Below are positions 45,157 to 58,642 of a stretch of 64,000 nucleotides of DNA, one piece after another; position 1 is the first letter of the stretch, and every line of letters starts with the position of its first letter. Both the position numbers and the translations under genes were made by a program. The notes beneath the pieces are model-generated. The model was not told the DNA's origin. It did no database searches and saw nothing but the letters and a program-made list of their open reading frames with translations. Source of the DNA: Datisca glomerata (lineage: Eukaryota > Streptophyta > Magnoliopsida > Cucurbitales > Datiscaceae); assembly GCA_003255025.1 (NCBI GenBank), contig QANY01002972.1:1-64000 (forward strand), written 5' to 3'.

Positions 45157-45640
45157 CACTAAAAAAAAAGCGACGATAGTGGCGAAAAAACGCTATCGTG
45201 CCATTTTCATAACATTTTTCTAAACGTTATGTTTGTCAACGTTATTAAAAGTCTGACCCTACCATAGTGTTTTTTTGCCGCTATCAAAACCTTTTTATAG
45301 CATTTTTTAAAAACTATTAAAGACCTACCATAGCATTTTTTAGTGTTTTTTAAACGCTATGTTAGACCTATCATACCATTTTTTCAACGCTATGGTGGAC
45401 CTATCATAGCGCTTTTTCAATGTTAAAAAACTATCGTAACATTTTTTTAACACTTGGCAGACCTACCATAGCATTTTTCCAATTCTATGATAAACCTACC
45501 ATCGCGTTTTTTCAGTGCTATGGTAGACAAATGAGAGCATTTATAAATCAATAGTAAAAGCTTACCATAGTGTTTTTAAATGCTGTCTAAGACTTTCCAT
45601 AGCATTTTTATGCTATATGATGTGCAACATCTTGTTATTA
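45157..45640 (+). mobile_element. CACTA-like end with subterminal repeats, copy 2
   Basis: Starts CACTAAAAAAAAAGCGACGA and carries the most regular version of the ACGCTATGGT / ACCATAGCAT alternating array. It follows the pectin acetylesterase fragment at the same spacing as copy 1. It probably continues to about 49720, with 46021-48590 as interior. Confidence 0.65.
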
Positions 45641-46020
45641 TAAGTTTTTTTATAATACTTATTCTTGCCATTGTACAAAATTAAAAAAATAATATTTTTG
45701 ACAAAATATCAAAAAAATACTTACATCACATAACTTTTTATTTTATTACTGAAAGTTGTTACAAACTATTGTCTGCTAAAAATCATAATTTCAAATGACA
45801 TACACATATTGATTTTTACATAGAAAAAGTAAAAGTAATATCATAAGAGAATGGTTAAAATATAATAAGACTCCAAATCTAATTATGAAGTTTCAGAAAC
45901 CGATATCAAATCAACATGTGGCTTTCTTACTTCTATTGACTTTGCTTTGAAGTATATTTATAACTGCAGATTTTTAAACAATCCCGAAAAATATAGAATT
46001 CATTTATACAAACTAAATCT

Positions 46021-48590
46021 AAAAAATAGTGTGGAAAAATATACTATTCAATTTAATATGACAAAAGAGAAATAAATAGAGTAAAATAATTATTAATGAT
46101 TAATAACACATGAAAATTAATGTCTAATAAACCTAATGTACAAGAACAAATCAACACTCAACACTTATCTATGAGCTTTTGTCATGTAGGTTCCTTAAGT
46201 GGATAGGAGCCCCACACCTAACGTGACCAGACCACAAGCCTAACCATTCACCTTACCCCTCATGGCTCTTTGTTTTTTTAGAAGTTGGAGAGATGTACGT
46301 CATTTACAACTCTTTACATATGTAGTCTACTGGGATGAATTTGACACCATCATAATACTTTCAATTCAAATTCCAAGAAGGAGATAAGATTTCAAATGTC
46401 CAAACCTAAATGCGCAACCAATATCATTTACAACTCTTTTATTCATCAATGAACAAATTTGTCATTGTTGGCACTTTCTCCTATTTCAATCACAGTAACT
46501 ACAGAAATTTATCAGCCCTCTTCCTTTAATGATATCTCCTCAATGAACTACTCAGAATAAGTCAAAAGATAACATAAAAAACAACATCAATAATAATTAA
46601 TCCAAAAAAGAACATAGTAAAAAGGCAAACAAGAAACTTCTAGATTTCCTGCTCTAAAGTTTGAGCAGAAACTAAGAAGATAAAACAAAGAAGAGGCAAC
46701 CAAGAATACACCTCTTAACCTAAAGAAGCAGCCTCTACCTCTTTCCTTTGCAAGGCAAAAGTGGAAACATTGGCTAACCATGTGTATAGTAGGAACACAT
46801 ATATATAACCAACCATCACACAATCAACACACTACATAATATTATCCAAACACAAAATTAGAAACTAATCATAGAACCAGATCAAATATTAATTAAAGAT
46901 TTTAGTTACTAACTTGAGCAAGTCCGGGAACTCCTACTCTCTGTCATATAGAAGGAAATCGATAACTCATGCAGAGAACATACCGAAATTCACACGCTTA
47001 ACAAAGAGATTTTTCCTATTTGAAATCAATCTAAGATTGCTTGGTCATATAATTATTGAAACAGTATATAGAGATCTTGATTACAAATAATACCTTTTTG
47101 TCTTCTTTCTCTTGAAGTTGAACACAATTTCTCTAGGTTAACAAATTCAGTAGCAGAAATCTTAACAACTGATTACCATGAAAAGACCCAACAATGAACT
47201 CTAAGATTTCATTCAACAATGAATGAATTTACTTGTTGAGTAAGAAATTTGAAAATAATTTTGTCTAATGTGTTTCAAAGACCAAAAGCTAGAGATGCAT
47301 TTGCTTTGCATTCAAATTTTTTTTATTGAAATTGATAGGTAATTAGAGTATCATCTCCTGTAAGAGCAACATATAGACAAGTACAAAGAAATCCATAGAT
47401 CCAGAGTTTAGCATCCAAAATCCTAATTAACACGGAAAAACCTTAGAAAAACACAAAAATCAGACAAAAATCACAAAAACCAGACATGAATTTGAGGTTA
47501 CATAGTTAAATAAAACATGTTAACACAGATTCATGGTCCAGATTTCCTAGATTTAAACCAAAACAGATTCATCTCTACTTTCACTAGGAAATTGAAAATG
47601 ATGTCAGAATATATGATTTTAAAAAGCTCACTAAGAAGCATCACTAATGAGCCAAATATCAAATATTCAAACAAAGAAATAAGAAAATCAAAACCAAATA
47701 AAGCCTAATGGAATTAAATACAGTACCATTTAGCGTTAAGAGAATATACATACCTAAAGCTTCTAAAGCTTGTACATCAACTTGTTTAGAAATTTTGTCA
47801 TATTGGACTTCAAATTTGGTTACTTGTATCAATTAAAAACATGTAGCAATGCATAAGCTGATCTGCAACAATTTACTGAAAAAGCATAACACTTTGAGTC
47901 TTAAAACATCAAACTAAAATTTGATTCAATCGATCTTCTGATTAGAGAAGTTTAAACCCTTGTCAAAATGATAGTGCTAACAATACAATTATGAAGATCA
48001 AGCTCAATTATGTACCCAGTGAGGCTATCCTACAAGTGTACTTGAGTCCTCCTTATCACTATGGACATTGCGATCATCATATTAGCTACTATAAGCATTT
48101 TCGTCTTCCAAAATGATGGCCCATGTTCGTCATAGTGTTGCCTTGATTCATTTGAAAATGAAGCCATCGATATTATAGCAACAAACTCAATTAAAGGAAT
48201 CATGTAACTATTGGTGGAGGGAGATGAATATTTTGAACTAGATAAATAATAAATAAATTATCATATAATGAATCATAGAGAAAATTTACCTTAAGAAATT
48301 CTTCCCCTTCTCTGAAAGCACTACACAAAAAAAATCTCTAAAGAAATAGGTTTGGTATTTTTAGGAGTAAAAAGATTTGACATTTCGTAAGACTTGAGAA
48401 TATTTCAACAGATATTATTTGTACGAAATTACAAATATAGGTAAACTCTTTAATTCAATACTATTGATCCTATTTTCTTAAGATAATCAATTAAAAAAAA
48501 GACAGTGAGTAAAGTAAAAGCAGAAACAACTGATAAAGAGAAAATAAGAAGATATTGATATACCTTAAAGATAGAACGAGGCTTCAAATT
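46021..48590. other. Interior segment present only in copy 2
   Basis: 2.57 kb absent from the corresponding place in copy 1 (near 32575). No transposase domain seen. A minus-strand piece around 48030-48180 (YDEHGPSFWKTKMLIVANMM) and a Ser/Phe-rich frame at 46587-46823 are readable but unrecognised. CACTACACAAAAAAAATC at 48320 is another CACTA-like string without a partner. It may be the interior of the fuller element, deleted in copy 1, or a separate insertion. Confidence 0.4.
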
Positions 48591-49754
48591 CTAGCTTTCG
48601 AGTGAAGATCGAGAGAGGCAGGGCTAAGGATAGACTCAAGGCCATAAAGATAGTGAAAAAACAAAGGGAAAAGGCCCACCATATGAATCATATGATGCAA
48701 GATGTAATCTTTCAGTGACTAGGACCTAGCTGAAATAGAAAAAAATCTCAACTATAAAACCATTAAGCATTTCTAATTCATGAACAAATTTTGCCCAAAG
48801 CTCTAGCTCCAAGCCCTAGCGTCAATCACGTGAAGCCAGTACCTTAGAGCTTTCCTTGTAAGGGGGAAAATAGAATATAAGATATCCAAGCAATAAAAAT
48901 CAACAATAAGGTAATAAAGAATTCCTCAGAACAAATTCTTATACAAAATCTTGCACATAAATCCTTATGGAGAGAATTCTAACTAAAGACTCACCGTTAG
49001 CAAGAACCCAAACAAATTTATTCCTAGAATTGATGAACACAAACCCTAATTAACTCAGATAAAACTCAAAATAAAATAAATGAGACAACAATCACAAAAA
49101 TCGGACATGAATTTGAGAATGAAACCCTTACATCTGGTTCTGAGTAGGTAAAGGTTCATCAAGATGAGAGAGAGCGAGAGCTGTGAGAGAGATATTTGAC
49201 AGTGCTACGAGACAAGAGAGAGACACGAGAGAAAGTTGTGAGAGAAAGTCATGAGAGAGAAGGTGAAGCTAAAAGAGAGAGAGAGAGATGGCAGAGAGCT
49301 TTGCAGAGATAAAAGAGATCTTCACAGAGATAAGAAAGAGGTTAACTTCAAGATCAAGAAAGATCCACCTTATGAGTTTTCAGAGATTGAGAGAAAGTTG
49401 TGAGAATTTGAGATAAAGAGAACCTCTCTAAGAGTTTTGGCATTTCTCCTTAGGCAAGCGGGTCTTGATATTTTTCATTTGGCGCCTGTGAGTTTGTCAT
49501 TGCGTTTTAGAGAAAAGCGTGATGGTTGTGTGCTATTAAAGCACATAATTGTTGTAGTGAACTATTTGGGTGCGTGTTTTTGCCGGATGGTTTATCCGAA
49601 GACTAGCACAGTTAATCTTCTCGGTTATCAATCGATAAAAAAGAAAAGAGACAGCATTGTAACTGCATTAACAGGTTCCTAAACCTCTATTGCAAGGAAA
49701 GTCTTTCTGAAGATAGTTCAGTCCATAAGGCAAAACACTAAAAGTAAAAGAAAT
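48591..49754. repeat. Right part of CACTA-like interior, copy 2
   Basis: Homologue of 32575-33760, including the GA-rich tract (49150-49300) and the conserved 65-80 codon plus-strand frame at 49437-49682. It ends where a third CACTA-like terminus starts. Confidence 0.65.
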
Positions 49755-50100
49755 CACTTTAAGAGAAAAATGCTACGATAGCGGCCAAAAAACGCTATCA
49801 TAGCATTTTGATAGGGTTTCTTAGAAAACGCAATATTAGCTAATGTTATAGAAGTCGGAACCTACAATAGTGCTTTTTAAACGCTATGGTAGCCTTTCCA
49901 TAACATTTTTTAAACGCTATGGTATCTCTACCATTGCATTTTTAAATGCTGTGATAAGTTTCTTATAGAATTTTTTATCTCTTTGATAGCATTTTTTGAA
50001 TGCTTAAAAGACATTTGATAGCATTCTTTTCATGCTATAAATGTTGTGAAACTTGTTACATTTTCCATAATGTTTCGTTAATGCTATGAAATAGCAATGG
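49755..50100 (+). mobile_element. CACTA-like end with subterminal repeats, copy 3
   Basis: Starts CACTTTAAGAG then GCTACGATAGCGGCCAAAA and carries the alternating array in a more diverged form (CGCTATGGTA, CCATAACATTTTT). Same orientation as copies 1 and 2. Sequence to about 50280 keeps similarity to the post-array region of the other copies. Confidence 0.55.
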
Positions 50101-52080
50101 TACAAACATAAAAATAATTAACTTCTTGACAATATCACAAAATCACATCATTTTATTCAATTACACAAAATCATTACATATTATTTCACTAGAAATCATA
50201 TCTCAAAATGATAATTAAATATTGAGTATTTCATAGAGCAAGCCAAAATAATATATCCTAAGGAAAAAATTAAAACTAGTATAAGTTCATATCTAAAGAA
50301 ATCCTACAACCACAACGCTGAAAGTGAGTGTTTCCATTGGCACAGTAGCCACCAGGGCATTCGTCTGTGACAATTATGGTCCCGGCTCATCTAGAGCATA
50401 TGCACTTGTCTAGACACTTCACCTTGTATCATGCGTCACACCTTTCACCATTTCTGAATAGTATTGGGCTTACTGCACCAACTTTGGCCCTGAATGGCTT
50501 CTCATCGACTAAGTCACATTACCCACATGCCCTACCTTTTAAGAAGTCCTAAATTCATTAGTTTCATGCATAAACAATACCATTTTATGCAATAAAGGGT
50601 TGTTATTTACATCTACAAGTTTTTCCTCTCTCGCTCTCTCACAATCCTTTGAATTTCTTCTAATCCTCTACCCTTTATCTTTGGTACCTACCACACAACA
50701 AACACCGACTGTACCTTTTTACGGCAAATTAAATTTTGTGATTCAGTTTGTACCTTTTTTGGGGAAACTATATGCATGGCCATTATATTTTATACCAAGT
50801 TTTAATTTAGCCATTGTAATTAAAAACTCTAAATATTAGCATAAACATTTATACATTTTCAATGTGGCCATTCCAACAACCACTGTTAGTATTTTCAAAA
50901 TGTTAGCAGACGTGACATGTCATTTATACACATGGCATGCACATCAACAAAATAGTGAGGTCCATGCATTAGTTCAAGAGTATCAAAAAATAATTTACAA
51001 GTACTCATGCCCAAAAGAGATTCGATGAACTGGGAATTCTCCTCAAATGGATTTCTCTATTGTCATCTTATTCTATCATCGTTATTTAAGAAGATGAGGC
51101 ACCACCACATGCATTGATCATTTTCACATTCATGTGTTGTGTAAATGGTTATTCCTCCACAAGAGCTACATACATGATTATAATTTCTCATTTCTTTAGT
51201 TTCTCATCAAAGATTCTTCTTAAAGTCTTGAAGTCTTTGGTCAAGTGACATAGATAGGTGGTGATGGTAGCAATAATCAGAAAATTATCTCTCTTCCCTG
51301 TGAGAAGTGGGCCTACTTAGAGGTGTTGTCTTCTTTATCCTTTATCCAAACATCAGTAATGCTTTAACTATGTCAATCATAAAGAAGTTTTAGCATATCT
51401 CTAACATCCCTATTCCTTTAGAAACCTCAATTATGTGCATGTCCCATGGTTACTTGTTACATATAGTGATGTAGGTTTCCATGCATGATCACCATGCTCG
51501 CTCCACTCAATCTACTTGGGTGTAGTCATTGATGTACTTGTACATTGTGCAACACCTAAAGGTGCGTGAACTAATTTATATTCAGATTCTTTAAATGCAT
51601 TTTGTATTCTTTGGCTATACAATTGGTGAACATGTTCATCAACCTCCCTTCTTTGTACCTATAGATTTATATTTCAACCATCGTACAGGGGATGTCAATT
51701 CCTTATTCATCCTTTGTGATTTCCTTCCAAGGTTTAGGACGCTCACTCTTTATCCGGACTCAAAGACCTTGGCATAGATGGAAGTCATTTTGTGACCCTG
51801 TTATAACAGAACTCGTGGCTAAATAACATAACATGTGTAAGCTCGTTCGATGAGTGACTTAGAGAACTCCCTCAAGCGCATAGAGTTATCATAACCATGT
51901 GGTCTCATATCATAAAGAATGTATTATATGCTATATTACACATTCTCTCTCAGAAATCATCTCTTATGTTACTTAGCTTTATTTGGTCTCATATCATAAA
52001 GAATGAAGATAATTCTGCATTTAAGAATATGAATATGGAAAGGCTTCTCATTTTTTTTAATACTCTTTTCTTTTATTAAC
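50101..52080. other. Mostly single-copy spacer, no clear gene
   Basis: No convincing gene. Minus-strand pieces around 51000-51260 (HLTKDFKTLRRIFDEKL, INACGGASSS) faintly recall retrotransposon gag-protease linkers but are too short to call. CT-rich patches near 50620-50650. A 22-bp direct repeat is annotated separately. Confidence 0.4.
51899..52005 (+). repeat. 22-bp direct repeat
   Basis: TGGTCTCATATCATAAAGAA (plus TG) occurs at 51899-51920 and again at 51984-52005, 85 bp apart, just left of the inverted repeat copies. Confidence 0.8.
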
Positions 52081-52714
52081 AATAGCACTTCTTTCAAGTT
52101 TAAAACTTTAAGTGTAAGATATATTGGATTATTGGTTCATTACGATTGAGTTTAATTAGTTTGTTTTAAATAAATTTCCTTTTGTGCATGAACTAAAGTT
52201 ATATACGACTCTGTACAGAGTAAGGTAAGAATTTCGATGAGTTTTGGGAATCAACATATGTAGTGTATATACTCTATATTCAGCTAATTTCTAGTCTTCT
52301 ATATCTTTCCTTGTATTATCATTAATTATTTTATTTTAATATCTTTTAGTTTAAGTAATTGGAGTGAACTATTTTAGTATGGTAGATACCCATATGTTTG
52401 CTATATGTTAGCATTATGAGACTGATTATATTTTAAATAATCTACCTATTTTTGGAAATCATAATTTATTCCGTAGATTGTGTTACACAATGGACCCTGC
52501 ATTACTTTCATCATGCTTCATAGATGAAGACAGTTAGCTCCTTCTATTATTCATATACATCGGGGATAATGATGACGAAATGTGATCAATTATTGATCAA
52601 ATATATTTCTAATGTGTTTTTATTTCATTTGGACCTTTAAATTAAGCATGACATATTTTGGTGATTTTTTCAGATTTGGGCCGCTTTTTTATAACAAGCT
52701 AAACTTTATTGATG

Positions 52715-52850
52715 AAAAAAGGACAGAAGAAAGGAAAAAAGAAAAAGGGGAAAGGAAAAAGAAAAAAAGGAAAAAAAAAAGGGGGAAAGAAGGGAAAAAA
52801 AAGAAAAAGAAAAAAGGAAAAAAAGATAACAAAGAAAAAAAGGAAAAAAA
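52715..52850 (+). repeat. Purine tract (inverted polypyrimidine), Z1
   Basis: AAAAGAAAAAGG-type sequence of about 135 bp, the inverse of the 28200 and 36583 tracts. Long Lys/Gly/Arg or Phe/Ser-rich frames on either strand here are compositional. Confidence 0.85.
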
Positions 52851-53799
52851 CAGATTTGGATGGTTTTTGGTTGACAAGTATGGATGGGAAACTTGCTTGC
52901 AAGCATCTTGAGCATTAGGAGAATTTTCTTACAACTCGAAGTGACAAATTTCATAAGGTTGTACTTGTATAGCCCTGTCAGTTTTCTTTTGTTTATATAA
53001 ATATACCTTTTACCGATAAAAAAATAAGGTCGTACTCGAAGTGACAAATTTCATAAGGTTGTACTTGTATAGATATATTGGATTATTAGCTTATTACGAT
53101 TGAGTTTAATTAGTTTGGTTTAAATAAAATATCTTTTGTGCATAAACGAAGTTATATACGACTCTGTACAGGGTTAAGTAATATTTTGATGAGTTTTCAG
53201 AATCAACATTCCTAGTCTATATGCTCTATATTCAGCTAATTTCTGGTGTTCTATATATTTCCTTATATTTGCATTGACTTATTTATTTCTATTTCTTTTA
53301 AACAAAGTAATTGAAATGAACTATTTTAGTATGTTACATACCTTGTTAGCTATATGTTAGCTTTATGAGACTGATTCTATTTTAAATAATCTAACTATTT
53401 TTAGTAAGTCATAATTCATTCTGTAGATTGTGTTACACAATAGATCTTGCATTACTTTATTTATATTAGATACAAAAACCTGGTTTTACACCAAAAAAAG
53501 GAAAAACTTCTATTGTTTAATCTTCGTCATGCTTCATAAAGGAACTATATTTTCATTATTTTGATAATTATTTTTCAAATCAACCACATAATATCAAAAT
53601 CTCATATGGAGACAGATTTGATCCTTCTCTTATTCATATAATTTTGGGCTAGTGATAATGAAAGGTTATCAACTATTACTCTAATATATTTCCAATGTGT
53701 TTTTATTTCATTTGGAGCTTTAAAGTAACCATGACATTTTTTAGGATTTTTTCAAATTTGGGTTGCTTTTTATAAGAATCTAAAACTTAGTTTTATTGA

Positions 53800-53945
53800 T
53801 AAAAAATAGGGCAGTAGAAAGGAAAGAAGAAAAAAAAGAAAGGAAAGAAGAAAACAAGAATAGAAAAAGAAAAATGAAAAAGAAAAAAGAAAAAAAAATA
53901 ACAATAGAAAAAAGAAAAAAAAGAAAAGGAAAAAAAAGATAACAA
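53800..53945 (+). repeat. Purine tract (inverted polypyrimidine), Z2
   Basis: Second inverted tract of A/G-rich sequence, about 145 bp, in the adjacent repeated segment. No coding value. Confidence 0.85.
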
Positions 53946-56124
53946 AAAGATTGGGGTGGTTTTGGTTGACAAGTATGGAAAACTTGTTTATGATTATCTT
54001 GAGCATGAGGAAATTTTCTTGTAGCGCGTAGTGACATAATTTTTACAAGGTTATATTTTTATGTTTTATATTTGTTTAATTGTTTTTTTGATTTTTATAG
54101 GAGTCTTCTTAATTTTTAAAGATATCCCAGTTTAGGTAAATTACTTTTGTGTAGGATTCAAGCGCATCTTCAACGGTAAAAAGGGTGATTTTTTTGGTCT
54201 TCAAAGGGGGTTTCTTCCACATTGCACGGACGAGAAGACTTATAACTAAATTAAAAAGTGGTATACACATCTTTCAAAGTCAATATATTTATCAACTGTA
54301 GGGATATCTCTAAATTTTAGGATTCCATGCATAGATTTCCATAATTTTATTGTTTTTCATGACGGTCTTTTACTTTTTGACATAGTTGTCTATTCTTTCA
54401 TCCATTAACTATGGTTTGTTTGTTTTAACGATTTAAGTATTTTTTTATGTTGTCTATTTTTGCTTCTCCCTTACCATGTAATTTTTTTTATATTTGAAGC
54501 AGATGGAGATAATTTGGCAAGTTTTTTAATATGAAAATTTAATACTGTTTTCTTTTATTAACATTAGCACTTTTTTCAAGGTTAAAACTTGAAGTGCAAG
54601 ATATATTGGATTATTAGCTCATTACAATTGAGTTTAATTAGTTTGGTTTAAATTGAACAATTGTCGTGCATGAACTCATGTTATATCCACCCCTGTACAG
54701 GGTCATATAAAATTCTAATGAGTTTTCCCAATCACCCCTTGTCGTTTCTTTAATTATATTTTTGTTAGGCAATTTTTAATTATATTTTTATTTTATTAAA
54801 TTTACTTTCTTTAAAGTGGTTCTAAGGAAATTTGTTTTAATTTGGAATAGAATTGGAACTAAAGTTGGATGGCCTTAATGTAGAAATTTTTTAAATGATA
54901 TTATGCTAGAAATATCTTTGTAAATTTGGGTTGGTTGTTAGACACATCTTTGTAAATTATAGAAAGGATGCGATGAAATGTTTTTTTAGTGAAACACATT
55001 TAGTTCTTAGTAATGTGTTAATGCTATTGATCGGAAGGATGATATTAGTTTGACATGTTTGTTTCTCATTGTCAGTGGGTTAAATATGATAGTAGTTTCA
55101 CAAGTTTTTTAGATCATGTTGTCTTTTTTATTGACAAATTTCTGATAGTTTCTTATTTATATGGTTCTTAGACAGATTGTTTTAATTAGGAATAGAATTA
55201 GATTTGAGCAGGATGGCCTTGATGTAGATTTCTTTTAAATGATGTTAATTTAGAAATATCTTTGTAAATTATAGGTTAGTTTTCAGACACATCTCTGTAA
55301 ATTATAGGTTGGTTTTTAGACAAATCTCTATAATTTTAGTTAGAAAGACTCCTGAGACAGCCAAAAATCTTCTCTATTCATACTCCCCATTGTCTTCGTC
55401 TCTCTCTTGAAGCTCCCTCGCCTTTTCACACTCTCTCGTCCCTCTCATTTTCCTGTCAGGGCAATGCATCTGCGCTTGCTCACCTCACGTGCATTTTTTT
55501 CTTTCTTAGGCCTGGATCTATCCTTACGTCTTTGATCAAAAGTTTTGGAGTCTAACACATTTGATTCTTTTTTGCAAATTGCAACCATTTGACCTTTTAT
55601 TTCTATGTGTTGAATAAAATAAGTTTATTCTTGGAGTTGTTGCTATTATCTTTATCTAATTAGTGTTGAAACAAATAATGTATATTTCACAACTGTTGAC
55701 TAACTGAAGAATAAGGTCGGTGCATAGAAGCATGAAGAATAATCTGTTTGATTTTCTTTACCATGAATTTATGTATGACTATACTCTTGTCTATGATTAA
55801 ATCATTTTTTGGATGTCACCTGTTCATGGTTCTTCCTTATCATGTAATTTGTGTATGAGTTTTTCTCTTATCCAATGGATAATCAACTAGACCTCTATTC
55901 TTCTTTAAGTTTTTCTTTACAATCAATTATGCACTGGGATTAAATCATACATTGATGTTGGTCTTTGCATTTTCATGTCTTTTCAGTGTAATCTTTGTTG
56001 TGCTAGTTTAAGGCTTGGGGTTGCATTTTTATCTCTTGCTTAGATGTTGCGAGTTGGATCTTGCCATAAAATTTCATTGCAAGTGTACACTGTTTGTTGA
56101 AAAGATAACTTGGCTTGAACTTGA

Positions 56125-56262
56125 ACTTCAGGTATTGTCTTGTGGTATATTGTTCAAAGCTATAATGATAGGTTCTATGTTGATCTTCTTAAAACTGCTC
56201 CATATGAGAATATTCGTTTTGTTTTGAGATGATCAAATTTTACGAATCTTGCAAGTTTCTGT
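56125..56262 (+). pseudogene. Unidentified exon YNDRFYVDL type, copy Z1
   Basis: Plus-strand reading YIVQSYNDRFYVDLLK, TAPYENIRFVLR, a TGA in place of Trp, then SNFTNLASFCELV. Same exon as 26868 and 34587 in opposite orientation, matching the inverted repeat. Confidence 0.5.
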
Positions 56263-57492
56263 GAATTGGTATGAACTTTTCACCAACTACTACTCTGATT
56301 TATTAAATGCTTTTACATGTTGCCGAACTTGAAAGACCATAACTTCTTCTATAACATTTACTTGACTTTTGTATGCAGTAAAATTCTGAATGACCTTATT
56401 GTAGAATACTTAGCTAGAAACATCATTGTTAATTGTTGTTTGATTGTTAATCATATCTTTGTAAAAAAATCAGGTGGGCTGTGATGAAATGTTTTTAAGC
56501 CCAACACATTTGATTTTGATTTTGATTTTTACTAGATTGTGAAGTCTCATCTGAATGTCTTTTTTTGGAACTTCTTGTTCCTCTTTGTTATGTTTTCCTA
56601 GCCTCAAATCAATTTTCCACTGCTGAACTTTACGTAACCACTAATTATCAAATTGGCAAAGTATGGGGATGCTAGTCATCTTTTATTTTACTTACTTCAT
56701 GTCCACTATCAATACATGATGGTTCATAATCAATTAAACAAAGCGAACAAGGGATGGAGGAATTCTAATACCAGCTATCATATTGTCAAACCACAAATGT
56801 GAGGAAATGTTATTTTAGTGAAACATATTGGGTTATGAATAATGGGTTTATGCTATTGATTGGAAAGATGATAATAGTTTCACATGTTTGTTTCTCATTG
56901 TTTGCGGGTTAAGGATGATATATTGTAGTTTCCCATATTTGTTTAAGTCCTTTTGTCTATTTTTATTGACAAATTTTTGATAGTTTCTTATTTATATTAT
57001 TCTTAGATAGATAGTTTTAATTAGCTAATTGGATTAGAGCTAGTTGGTCTTAATGTGGATATCTTTAAAAATCTGAAATGATCACCGAAACGTAAATGAC
57101 TACTATGCTTTAAAGTTGTATGTTACTTCATCTTTATTTTGAAATTGCTCTTTCCTTGAGGTCTTTTTTGTGAAAAAGAGGGTGTGGATATGCTTTCTAT
57201 CCACTTAATTTTTTACTTACGTACAATTGTGGTTTTTGGATTTAACGCAGATTATATGTATATTGTTTGTTTGGCTATCCATTTTTGGTGAGTTTCTTTG
57301 TTCATTTTAGGTTTTATGTACATTTTGTAATGTAGAAAAGTGGTATATTTCTATTGAGTTATCTGGTTATTTTTAATTGTGATTATCATATTTCTATTAC
57401 TTTTCTGATTCTTATCTTTTATAGCTATGCCTTATTCCTTTTTATTGTTATGTTGTGCTTCGTGTTTTTACTAGAGTAAGCATGTCGCTGAA

Positions 57493-58642
57493 TGATCGAT
57501 ATAACACCCCTTTATTAAGGAAAAATATTTTAAAAGAAATATTTTAATATTTGGAAAACAATTTACTTGAAATAAACTAATTGATAAAAATAAGCAATCA
57601 AGCAATAAATATAATTACACAATTTAATAATGTGTGGAAGCTTAAATGAGTAGAATAAATAAATAAGATAATAACAATGTGAAAAGTAAAGTGCACATAA
57701 ATGTAAAAAGTATGGAGGAAGAGAATATACACAGTATTTTTAAGTGGTTCGAGAAAACTTATCCCTACGTCTACGCTTCAAGGATCCCCCTTGAAATTTT
57801 TTCCTCACGATCAAACGTTTACAATGCAGCTCGGTCAAGATCTTCGAATCTCTTATAAAATTTCTCAGTCTCTCAAAGACTAGATTCTCAATTTATCGCT
57901 CACAATTTGTACTAGCTTCTCTCTAGAAAATATCTTAAATTCTTGCTCAAAATACAAACCACTCAAAGAATAATACATTAAAGAGCTTCAACGGAGAGGT
58001 GTGGTGGAATGACAAAGACATGGGGTATTTATAGTGTCGAAAAATACTGTTAAAACGGTCAGACCGGTTGGAGAGTCGGATGGACCGGTCGTCAAATAAG
58101 GAACCTTTTCTTTTTTACCACTAGTCACACTGAATTTTCAACTAGTCTGGCCAATTTCTACAATTAGGCAAGTAATTTCCATAATTTCATAATCGGTCAC
58201 ACCCGTCAGACCGGTCTTAAATCTGCACACCACTTTCCCATCGGTGTGGCTGAATTATCCTCTAAAAATGAGCCAGTTTGGACACCCGACCAAGGATGAA
58301 CCGCTCCTTGACATTTCATACTATTCTAACTGGTTAGATCTTCTACGATCTGATATATAGGTGGTTTAGTCCGGTTCTAAATTTCTTAGGACGTGCTGAG
58401 TTCATCCAACATTGATTTAGGCCATTTGGAGTTCGTTTGATATACGTCCTGTCTTTCGTAATATGTTGCGTGTATCTCGCCCTGTACGGTTTTGATTGCC
58501 CTTTATAGTGTTTGCATAAACAGTTAAGATTAAGTGTTTTCAACAATATTTTCACTTTATATATGACCTACATGGATAATTAAAATATTAGTCCACGTAT
58601 TATTTGTCATAATCAAAATTGCCATCTTGACTAGGGTCAACA
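57493..58642 (-). mobile_element. Solo-LTR-like insertion
   Basis: A 1.15-kb block interrupting the inverted repeat: flanking sequence (GAGTAAGCATGTC to the left, TTTTTAAGCTTGG to the right) is nearly contiguous in copy Y (35030-34990 inverted). On the minus strand it starts TGTTGACCC, has three ACCGGTC-containing motifs (58055-58069, 58081-58093, 58201-58217), then CTATAAATACCCC (TATA, about 58035-58023), a CT-rich leader, and an AT-rich end. No coding frame. This is LTR architecture; the left end and target duplication are not clear, so coordinates there are approximate. Confidence 0.6.

Larger units (their letters stand above)
52081..57480 (-). repeat. Mosaic repeat family, inverted copies Z
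   Basis: The reverse complement matches copy X/Y in pieces: 52100-52260 with about 27690-27850; 52430-52720 and 53400-53800 with 28260-28650 / 36680-37070; 54140-54560 with 36080-36440; 54660-55330 with 35450-36050; 56120-56340 with 26860-27000; 56560-56800 with 30850-31070 / 44280-44520. Segments 52080-53050 and 53050-54050 are two successive versions of the same part. Order is partly shuffled. 55340-56020 has no partner noticed and no gene. Confidence 0.7.

Noticed and set aside
48320..48340. CACTACACAAAAAAAATC as another CACTA terminus
   Set aside because: No subterminal array follows and no partner end was seen; likely chance.
51000..51260. Gypsy gag-protease linker on the minus strand
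   Set aside because: Only short pieces fit and no knuckle or protease motif is present; too weak to call.
52612..53047. Long Lys/Gly/Arg-rich plus-strand and Phe/Ser-rich minus-strand frames
   Set aside because: Compositional artefact of the purine tract at 52715-52850; the same applies to 53770-54037, 28141-28326 and 36489-36776.
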